Shown piece after piece: positions 56,148 through 64,000 of a DNA stretch of 64,000 nucleotides (positions are counted from its first letter, which is position 1; each line of letters opens with the position of its first letter). The notes under the pieces were generated by a model. It was not told the origin of the DNA, searched no databases, and worked only from the letters and a program-made list of their open reading frames with translations. The translations under genes were made by a program, and so were the position numbers. The DNA is from Ceratothoa steindachneri (taxonomy: Eukaryota; Arthropoda; Malacostraca; Isopoda; Cymothoidae), in NCBI GenBank assembly GCA_963969495.1, contig OZ018326.1, forward strand, positions 154,628,306 to 154,692,305, in the 5' to 3' direction.

Positions 56148-57005
56148 TCATTCATTCACAGGAACACTGGTCATCACGCTATCTTTCAATTCACGCACCA
56201 TCGGACATGACTCTTGCATGCTCTCTATATCTTCAGCAGTCAACAGGTCTTCACTCAAATTGACACCTGCCACTCCTACAAATCCAGTTGAGCCTACAAG
56301 CTCACTCTGCAACTTCCCAACTGTTACACCATCCTTCACTAAACATTCATTACATACATCCACTGAAATCCTCTTATGCAGAAAATCAATCCCAAACAGA
56401 AAACAATAAGGTAACTCATTCTCACTTAGCACAACAAATTCATGCAATATATCATTCAACTTCCCCATGCTTACAGACAAACTCACTTCCTCCCATGCCA
56501 TAATACGTCCACTTCTGAGTCCACTTATCAAAACTGTCACACCTTTTCTAGAAACATTCCAACTCATATTATCAACATCACGCACAACTTTTGCATTCAC
56601 CAAGGAAATTTGCGCACCTGTGTCAATCATTCCACAATAGCTCTTCCCATTCATAGTCAAGGTAACTTGCACTCTCTCTTCAAGTCCATGTTCACACATT
56701 ATATTCAACACTTCTGTCTGTTTAACAAACACTTCTGCAGCATCCAAACCTTCATCTTCACTAACAGGAACAATTCCTTCCCAAACGTAGTCAATCTCTC
56801 TTCTTACATAATTCTTCTTCTCAATCAGCCAATTATAATGCACACTACTCAAACATTGCAGGTGCAACTCACACCCATTCACTTGGTCTACACCTTTACC
56901 ACGATACATCACTGGCTTCTCCACACCATAATGCACATATATTCTCGCACCAAACAGCTTACTCACTATCGCTAATCCTGAAACATCATCACTCCTGGCA
57001 TACAC
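56148..57005 (-). pseudogene. OTU C-terminal half and second retropepsin-like domain
   Basis: Residues 8-60: LAIVSKLFGARIYVHYG and CELHLQCLSSVHYNWL, the second half of an OTU fold ending at the catalytic-type His in VHYN. Residues 112-215: VTLTMNGKSYCGMIDTGAQI has a DTGA active-site loop (D128), followed by YCFLFGIDFLHKRISV, the usual (L/I)-G-x-D-F-L closing motif. It is therefore a second aspartic-protease-like domain, located after RNase H and before integrase. The end (MQESCPMVRELKD) resembles the region in front of integrase. In frame with integrase, separated by one TGA. Confidence 0.75.
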
Positions 57006-57732
57006 ATACTTCTCAACTCTTTTCTTAACCTACTTGAATTTTCCATTCCCAATTGCTCTGGTCTCTTACACGCTTCTTCCATAACCACCTTTCGTAATGC
57101 ATTCACACTTTCTGGCACCTTCTCAAGCAATCCATCTTTCATCAAGTCTCGTAAACCATACAACACACTTTCGAACATAGAATCACCTCCACCCTTACAT
57201 TTTCTTCCAACAACTACACCTGCTGGCAAATACTCAGGATTTATGCTTACAATCTCACTCTCATTCAAACTACATGGCAAACGTGACATCAAATCAGCAA
57301 TCACATTCCTTTCACCTGGCCAATACTCAACCACAAAATCAAAATCACTCAAATCCTCTATGGTCCTTGCAAGCCTACTATCAACTAACCTCATACGCTG
57401 CAAATACACTAGTGGCTGGTGATCTGTTCTCACTACAAACCGTACTCCATACAGAAATGGTTGTAATGACTTGAGACAGAATCTTAACGCAGCCAGCTCT
57501 TTCAATCGTTGAATATGCACGCTCTGCCACACTAAACGCCTTGGAAACACGCAATTACTCGCTTTCTTTCAACCCCATTCACAACTTGATCTTGCATCAA
57601 ACATCCACCCATCGAATGACCACTTGCATCCGTATACACTTCAAGCATTCCTGCATTTGTTCCATATGCTGGATATGCAAGTTCCACATCTTTTGCAACT
57701 TCCGCTTTTAACTTTTCAAACGCTGCATTCAT
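56972..57732 (-). pseudogene. RNase H and OTU N-terminal half
   Basis: 57532-57732: LEVYTDASGHSMGGCLMQ is the RNase H start with TDAS. Two compensating frame changes lie near 57500-57550. The frame 56972-57550 then continues with FVVRTDHQPLVYL and EYWPGERNVIADLMSR, the RNase H end. Residues 119-130 (KGGGDSMFESV) match the first OTU block, usually DGNCLF, with Ser at the Cys position and Gly at the Asp position. The domain is cut by a frameshift near 57000. Confidence 0.75.
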
Positions 57733-57741
57733 AGAGTCATT

Positions 57742-59490
57742 CTACTTAATCACAGTACTCTTCTTTTTCACAGTCCATACACTCAACAGTTTCATTACAC
57801 CTGAACAATCTTTCATAAACTTTCTTCCAAACTCAACTAAACCAAGAAATCCACGCAACTCTCTCACTGTGTTAGGCTTAAGAAAATTCCTAACCTTTCC
57901 CACGAACTTCTCCGATTTACGCAATCCAACCGCACTCACTTTATGTCCTAAAAATTCAACTTCACTAGCGAACCATACACATTTAGACAACTTCACTTTC
58001 ACACCAACCTCTTCCAACTTTCTTAAAACATCATTCACCAAGATCATATGTTCTTCCATGTTCTCACTCATCACCAAAATATCATCCAAAAACACTCGTA
58101 CATTCTTACATGGAAAACCACTCAACTCTACATTCATAGCACGCTGAAAAGCAGCTGGGGCGTTCGCCAACCCAAAGCTCAGGTTTCTGAACTGATAATG
58201 GCGCTTTGAGGTAGAGAACGCCGTAATAGGCCTACTCTCTTCAGCCACAGGCATCTGGTAGTATCCACGTACCAGATCCATCTTAGAAAACACTTTCATT
58301 CCATACATACTGTACACACATTCAGACACAACACTCATAGGAAACTTGTCTTTCAACGTTCGTTCATTCACTCTTCTATAGTCAATACACAGTCGCAAAC
58401 GTCCATCTGGCTTTCGTACAGGTACATTCAGACTATTCCAGGCACTCACACTCGGCTCAATCATGCCAATTCTCTCTAATTCCTCACACTGTTCCTCAAT
58501 CTCTTGAGCCACAGGAGCAGGGAAATGATGAGGCCTTTGATATATTGGCATATCGTCGCTCAAAATTATTTTGAACTCAGGCAAGCGAGCGTCGCCCAAG
58601 TCCTCATTCCCTTGACTCAAACCACCTCTCCTATTCCACAACATCCTGTAAACTTTTTGCTTCTCACATTCACTCAACTTTTCTTCCAATTTCACTTGCT
58701 CAATCAAATCTTCATACTTCCAAACATTCAACATTACACTCACGGAAAACACACTTGCGTTCACCACATGCATATCATTCTCCATATTCACCACTGTATT
58801 TAACACACCCAATTTATCTTCCACTTGCACTCCTCTAAGACTCTTCCTTCGCAGATCAGGCCAAACTTGTATGCAGACATGCGGATCTTTCATATCAATT
58901 ATACCGTCAAACACATGCACCACTCGCCTTAATCGATAGTTCACAGCACTACCATCCAAGACATAAATATTCCCATCATTCTCATTTATCTCAACATCCG
59001 AATTCCATCCAATCCTTACACTCAATGTTTCATTCTGCTTGACAGGCACACTCTCAATCGCATATACCTCCAGACCTTTCATGATGTTCACTCTCACACT
59101 TCCATCTGGATTCACATACCATTGAAACTTCATACTTCCATTCTTCTTACATTCAATCATCTCTAAATCAGGGTGAATCACAGTACCATTTGCTTTCAAA
59201 AACTTATAACCTAATAGCATGTCATACTTCTTGTTTGCACCTTCTACAACACAAAATTCATCTTCATTCATCCGGACACCGGCAATCAAAACACTCTCTC
59301 TAAACCTTGCAACAATCGGCACATCCTCTTCACCTAATCCAGTCAAATGATATCCACGATCCTTAACTTCACTTACTTTCATTCCTACAAATGCTTCATA
59401 GTACACCACATTCACCTTACATCCTGTATCAATCAATGCACTAACTTCTCGTTCTCCACACTTAATTTTAACACACATACACCTATTCAC
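57742..59490 (-). pseudogene. Retropepsin and RT of the Gypsy/OTU element
   Basis: 582 codons. Residues 11-110: aspartic protease with SALIDTGCKVNVV (D21) and YDMLLGYKFL. Residues 311-530: Gypsy RT with RLRLCIDYRRVNERTL, FSKMDLVRGYYQM (D405), FGLANAPAAFQRAMN and VRVFLDDILVM (D469, D470). Then FLGLVEFGRKFM, the connection to RNase H. The ORF ends at TAG (57742-57744), where the family normally has a Trp codon, so a point mutation split it from RNase H. No Gag-like sequence or zinc knuckle is seen upstream before the TA array. Confidence 0.9.
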
Positions 59491-59628
59491 TCTCTGACCC
59501 CAATTAACGATTTGACAATCCTTCTCTCACATTCATCACTTGCACTCTAGAGAATTTCCCAGAAGGAACCCTCTCATTTCTTAGTTTCCCTGAGTCGTAT
59601 CCTCTCGATTACTTGCATCATTCCCATA

Positions 59629-59631
<3 letters not shown>

Positions 59632-59714
<83 letters not shown>
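59632..59714. repeat. (TA)n microsatellite, right of the Gypsy/OTU element
   Basis: About 80 bases of pure TA, similar in length to the array at 53697. Confidence 0.95.
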
Positions 59715-59717
<3 letters not shown>

Positions 59718-60140
59718 TTATCTCGTTTATAGTTTTATCTAAGTTAGGTAAGGTTTCTTGATATCTTTTATTGTTTTTTTCCTATTTTATTTCCATTTTT
59801 TTTGTTCTGCGAATGATAACGGCTTTTTACTGGCAACGTCATAGATATAAATAGGACCCATTGCGCAAATGTTTCAGTTTCGTTATGGCTTCTTCATGCT
59901 CTAGTTGTGCTTCTTCATTATTTGAATTCAGGTTTATTTTACATAACCGCAAGAAACTTTTAGATTTTTTAGAGGCGCTTAAACTAATCAAGAAAACTAT
60001 AAAATGCCTGAAATGCAGTTCAAATTTAAATTTATCAGAAAATTTAATGTTTTGTTGCGATAAAATATATGTAAATGAAAACACTATGTGCCATTTCAAA
60101 CAATCAGCGTGTAGGGGTACATTTTTTGCAGGTTCCCATT
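59715..60140 (+). mobile_element. Merlin-type element, 5' part
   Basis: CTCGTTTATAGTTTTATCTA and GTTAGGTAAGGTTTCTTGAT match the reverse strand of 52800-52880. It runs into a transposase start and is cut by the LINE tail at 60141. Confidence 0.65.
59885..60140 (+). pseudogene. ISXO2/Merlin transposase N-terminus
   Basis: From ATG at 59885: SSCSSCASSLFEFRFILHNR, LLDFLEALKLIKKTIKCLKC, NLMFCCDKIYVNENTMCHFK and CRGTFFAGS. C-x2-C pairs and the RGTFF block are typical of the zinc ribbon that precedes the DDE domain in ISXO2-like transposases. The catalytic part is missing, replaced by LINE sequence. Confidence 0.65.
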
Positions 60141-60258
60141 TAACATAACATAATTTCATGGATGACAAAAGCCACAAGGGCCTATCAAAGGTCATACACA
60201 TCTGTCAAAACCCACCCATAAAAAGCACCATTGCCAGGGAAAGACAAAATCAAAGTCC
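60141..60258 (-). mobile_element. 5'-truncated LINE tail joined to the LINE 3' end
   Basis: The minus strand ends GAAATTATGTTATGTT and contains GGGTTTTGACAGATGTGTAT and GACCTTTGATAGGCCC, closest to the solo tail at 11458-11605. It is attached end to end to the tail of the larger LINE. Confidence 0.65.
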
Positions 60259-60469
60259 TTCACAATATAATATAACAGATGACAAAAGCCACAAGGGCCC
60301 ATCATAGGTCATCCAAGTCAAACGGCCTCTTTTTTAAGGCACTCAAACTCCCAAGAAAACTACATCCAGAGGATTGCATCCAGAAACGAGGGTATCACCA
60401 ATCAAGGGTTGTCAAGAACTAAATCATGCAGCTATAGATATATACAAACAATATTAATATATACAAAAC

Positions 60470-62266
60470 TTAGGAACCATCACAACCTTCCCTCCCCATA
60501 AACTCATCCAACCTACTCTTAAACACATTTAAATTTGGACGACCTACTACCCTCCGCGGCAATTTGTTCCAGAAGTCTACCACTCTATTGGGGAAAAAAT
60601 ATTTTCTTAAATCCAACCTACACCCTTGCTTTTTAATTTTCAAGTGGTGACCTCTAGTCCAATTTCCATCATCTAACTCAAAAAACTTGTTAACATCCAA
60701 TTTATCTATCCCAGAAAAAAATTTAAACAGTTCAATCATATCCCCTCTCACACACCTTTCGAACAAGAATATATTTAATACCCTCAGTCTATCTATATAT
60801 TCAAGGTGCCTCAGGGAAGGTATAATCTTTGTTGCATTGACTCAAGAAGGTTAATATTGTGTCTAAAATCTGGGGACCATGCCTGTATACAGTACTCTAG
60901 ATGTGGCCTAACATAAGAGTTATAGAGTTTAAGAATAACCACCTTACTTTTGTAACTGACATTTCTCTTAATGAAACCCAGCACTCTATTTGCCCTATTT
61001 CTTGCTTCAATACACTGCTTAGAAAACCTTAATGACTTATCTCTTACTACTCCTAGATCTTTCTCATCCTCTACTGAGCTCAGCCAATGCCCATCCATTT
61101 CATAGTTAAATTCTCTATTATCTTTTCACATGTTAATAACTTTGCACTTATCAAGGTTGAAAGTCATTTGCCACTTATGTGCCCAGGATAATAATTTATT
61201 TAAATCCCCCTGCACTTTAAAATTATCATCAATATCTTTAACTACAGCTGCTAATTTCGTATCATCCGCAAAAATTGACACTTTATTATTAACTGCCTCC
61301 CTATGATCGTTTATATAGATGGCAAATAATAATGGGCCGAGAACTGATCCCTGAGGAACCCCACTGATAACATCCCTCCACTCTGACTTTACACCATTTA
61401 GCACTACCCTTTGCTTCCTATCTTTCAGCCACTCAGCTATCCAATTTGAAACACCCCCACATATCCCAATCATTTTTAATTTATGAACTAGTCTTCTATG
61501 TGGTACCTTATCAAATACTTTACTAAAATCCAAGTAAATTACATCTACATTCTCTCCCTTATCTACTTGATTTGTTACGAACTCCAGAAAGTCTAGTAAA
61601 TTAGTCAAACATGATCTACCTGATCTAAACTCATGCTGATCATCGCTGATTGACCCCTCCCTCTCTAGATGTTGGCAAATCCCTTTTTTAACTATTTTCT
61701 GAAGAATTTTACAGACTACAGGAGTTAGGCTAACCGGTCTAAAGTTATTTGGATCCTCTTTACTACCCTTCTTGAAAATGGGGACTACATTCACTCTCTT
61801 CCAATCATCGGGTATTTCACCATATTCCAGTGACCTAGTATACAACTTCTCCAGAGCGATTGATACTTTCTACTCCTTCTTTAAGTATCCTAGAAAGAAT
61901 ATTATCAGGGCCGGAGGCCTTGGTAGCATCTAACTCACCCATTAGTCCTTTTATCGTCCTCCAATCCACACTAATGGTAGTAAACACCTCTTTCCCTGAC
62001 CCATGAGTACTATACATAAGACTATTTAGTTTCTCCTTTGTAAATACTGATGCAAAATGACCATTTAGTACCTCAACTATTTCCTCATCAGTTTCTCTCA
62101 CAACCCCTTCATATTTGATAGGTCCTATTTTAACTCTGCCAAACTTGTTATTAATTTTATAGTAACTAAAGAACTTTCTAGGATCTCTGTTGCTATCCTG
62201 AGCTAATTTAGTTTCTGACACCCTTTTGTTCTTCTTTATAATCTTATTTAACTCATTCCTAGCCAT
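60470..62266 (-). pseudogene. LINE ORF2: RT and C-terminus
   Basis: Frames 61835-62266 (ARNELNKIIKKNKRVSETK, DATKASGPDNILSRILKEG), 61126-61845 (VDVIYLDFSKVFDKVPH, SGVPQGSVLGPLLFAIYIND, VSIFADDTKLAA), 60811-61098 (DEKDLGVVRDKSLRFSKQ, SYVRPHLEYCIQAWSP) and 60470-60766 (FWNKLPRRVVGRPNLNVFKS) give a complete RT to C-terminus. A private deletion of a base near 61845 splits the first two. The TGA at 61126-61128 and the break near 60835 are shared with the other copy. Confidence 0.9.
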
Positions 62267-62291
62267 TCTATAATCACTTAAATTTTGAATA

Positions 62292-63356
62292 TTATTTTCT
62301 ACCTGTGATTTTTTGTGTCCTTTTCTTCTCTGAAAATTTTCTAGCTATCTCCTGATTCCACCATAATGGTTTCCTACTTTTGTTCCTAATGGCCTTCATT
62401 GGGATACATTGCTCTTGGACTACATTTATTATATGCTTGAAAGTATCCCACATCCCATAAGCATTTTTACCTCTCAATTCTACATCCCAGTCTACCAAAT
62501 TTAGCAAGCTTCGAAGTTTTACATAATCTTCCTTATGAAAATTTGGAACTTTTACAGCATTCTCAGTTATTTTACCCTTCTCAATTCCCAAGTTAAAACG
62601 AACTATCTGATGGTCACTATTTCCCAATGCTTCCCCAACAGTCAATTCTTGAACTAAATGATCACTGTTAGAAAGTACTAAATCTAATATATTGTCCCCC
62701 CTCATTGGCTCATTAACAAATTGCTTAAAAAAATTATCCTCAAAGCATTCTATGAACATGCCACTTTGTCTATCCCTACCTATCATATTTTCCCAGTCTA
62801 CAGAGTTTAAGTTGAAGTCCCCAATAATAACTGCATCTGTTTCACATCCCTTAGTTATTTCCCTTATCATTAGTTCATCTATATCATCAGTCTGGCCAGG
62901 TGGTCTGTAAAAACCTCCCAAATGCAACATTCTATTTTTACTGAACCTAATATCTATCCAAAGTGACTCAACTCCATCCTGCTTTATTGAAGTATTTAAA
63001 CTTGAAACAATGTTGTTTTTTATATAGATAATTATTCCTCCACCAATCCTACCTGTCCTTTGACTAATGTACATATTATAGCCCTGTAAATCGAATTCAC
63101 TTATAGTGTCACTAAATTGTATTTCATTAACCCAGGATTCAGTAACACATAATATATCTATATCCTCATTGCTAATATAACTAAATAGCTCATCCTTCTT
63201 GTTTCTAAGACTATGAGCAATTGTATAGAAACGATTTAACCCCCCTATCCCTGAAGCATCTCTTGAAACCTGAATGACCTCACCTCTATTGCCTTGGAAC
63301 CTATTTCTGTTATCTGCCAAGTCCATTCTACTTTCAGTACTATAATATCCTCTCAT
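62292..63356 (-). pseudogene. LINE ORF2: apurinic/apyrimidinic endonuclease domain
   Basis: 354 codons. Starting MRGYYSTESRMDLADNRN, then DILCVTESWVNE (the E of the APE active site), GGFYRPPGQTDDIDE, DAVIIGDFNLNSVDWEN (GDFN) and GNSDHQIVRFNL (the SDH catalytic triad end). All expected active-site motifs are present. Ends with PLWWNQEIARKFSEKKRTQ, where an A-tract shift breaks the connection to RT. Confidence 0.9.
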
Positions 63357-63379
63357 AATTCCCTGATCACTATTAGTAT

Positions 63380-63478
63380 CTAGTTTCCCGCCTGCAAAGA
63401 CCTAATAACATGATCATACTCCTCCCACAACACATCTACCCCCCTCCTACTCAAATGCAGTCCATCCATCGCATACAT
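63380..63478 (-). pseudogene. LINE ORF1 C-terminus: SGNH block V
   Basis: Minus-strand frame MYAMDGLHLSRRGVDVLWEE ending QAGN and a stop 24 bases before the ORF2 start. DGLHLS supplies the catalytic Asp and His of the SGNH esterase that the copy at 45.3 kb has lost. Confidence 0.75.
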
Positions 63479-63480
63479 TT

Positions 63481-63866
63481 AAGTTTAAAAGACATTGTTC
63501 AAAATTCATATTTTTTCATAATTAATCATTTTACGTAAGTAAGTATTGTTTGTCATTAGGTTACCAGCTTTTTTCTGCCACTAAAAAGCTGTTGTTGTTT
63601 GCAGTGAAACAAAAAATACGAAAAATAAAATAGGAAAAAAACCAGTACATTAAAGGGGACTCCTCGTGGGGGAGATATCACTGCTGTGGGACCACCCTAC
63701 GATGATTCTGAGGTTCAATCAATTGGGGGGTGGTCTCGGGGTCTGTCCCTCAGTATATACTCATATACAAAAAAATATGACATCAGACGCTACCGTCTGA
63801 TGTCATAAGACATATATTGTAGCCTATAAACAGCGCCACCTACCATTCACCCCTAAACTGAAGTGT
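63481..63866 (-). mobile_element. Merlin-type element, end portion
   Basis: GCAGTGAAACAAAAAATACG and CTACCGTCTGATGTCATAAG with TGTAGCCTATAAACAGCGCC and CTGAAGTGTTACC at the end match the right part of 52291-53055. TATATACTCAT and a GC-rich block as in other copies. It is interrupted on its left by the LINE. Confidence 0.65.
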
Positions 63867-64000
63867 TACCCATTTCTGGTCGACCTATAATGATTTAAAT
63901 TGTCAAAAGTACTTTCTCTTTGTAATCTCTGGTATGACCTTTTCTTCTCAGAAATCTTCCTAGCGATCTCCTGATTGCACCACAACGGCTTCCTACATTT
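63867..64000 (-). pseudogene. LINE ORF2 linker fragment at the window edge
   Basis: Minus strand: CRKPLWCNQEIARKISEKKR then SYQRL and NLNHYRSTRN, the segment between endonuclease and RT in the two LINEs above, with more differences. It stops at the Merlin end, so the Merlin inserted into it. It continues beyond the window. Confidence 0.65.

Larger units (their letters stand above)
53778..59631 (-). mobile_element. Gypsy-class retroelement with OTU-like and two protease domains
   Basis: The coding order on the minus strand is retropepsin, RT, RNase H, OTU-like domain, second retropepsin-like domain, integrase, a small extra ORF. The element is bounded on both sides by TA arrays (53697-53777 and 59632-59714). 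No Gag and no LTR pair could be identified. All coding parts are in three frames with two in-frame stops, so the copy is dead but little decayed. Confidence 0.8.
60259..63480 (-). mobile_element. CR1/L2-like LINE, lacking most of ORF1
   Basis: Contains the end of ORF1, a complete endonuclease, RT and a 3' UTR with GACTTGGATGACCTATGATG as in the copy at 45.2 kb. It is the same family, about 95% alike where they overlap by eye. Truncated at 63480 inside ORF1; no duplication seen. Confidence 0.85.

Noticed and set aside
55691..56975. Plus-strand frames (for example 56442-56975, 177 codons)
   Set aside because: Antisense shadows of the Gypsy/OTU pol, rich in His, Thr and Ser from the reverse codons.

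Overview
This window looks like intergenic or intronic DNA from an arthropod, most likely a crustacean. The inference rests on degenerate TTAGG/CCTAA-type motifs, long AT, TA, GA and CA microsatellites, introns with GT-AG ends, and a dense mix of LINE, Penelope, Gypsy, Merlin, Tc1/mariner, hAT, piggyBac and CACTA-like relics. Nothing resembles bacterial operons. Species cannot be told from the sequence alone. I worked by reading translations and repeats by eye, so family names are inferred from motifs, and boundaries without a target-site duplication (TSD) are approximate to tens of bases.

Layout. 1-6.3 kb: a decayed LINE (ORF1 zinc knuckles, RT) interrupted by a solo LTR with a perfect 5-bp TSD. 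8.1-14.5 kb: Tc1 scrap, a Gypsy 3' end (pol tail, polypurine tract, about 1-kb LTR) joined to a LINE ORF1 with an SGNH esterase domain, a solo LINE 3' tail, and three further LINE fragments. 14.5-25.1 kb: telomere-like hairpin repeat, two copies of a MITE, a Penelope-like element with inverted arms, a 2.9-kb CACTA-like transposon with a three-exon gene inside one of those arms, and a 28-bp minisatellite. 25.5-30.3 kb: tRNA-derived SINE, a large minisatellite with a 141-bp higher-order repeat, and a second solo LTR. 31.8-45 kb: Merlin, tRNA-like tandem repeats, two IS630/mariner-type relics around a Gypsy relic, a duplicated segment with a CTCF-like site, then hAT, mariner and piggyBac relics. 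45.2-49.3 kb: a LINE lacking its endonuclease, inserted inside a copy of the Gypsy LTR. 51.3-53.6 kb: Merlin/MITE cluster and one plausible host exon. 53.7-59.7 kb: a Gypsy-class element between two TA arrays, with two retropepsin domains and an OTU-like domain in pol. 59.7-64 kb: Merlin fragments around a LINE on the minus strand, with another LINE fragment at the edge.

The genes do not form a pathway. They are layers of nested mobile elements, nearly all broken. Most informative are the double-protease/OTU Gypsy element, the CACTA-like element whose empty site is preserved nearby, the two LINE copies sharing the same frame-breaking changes, and the only host-like exon.
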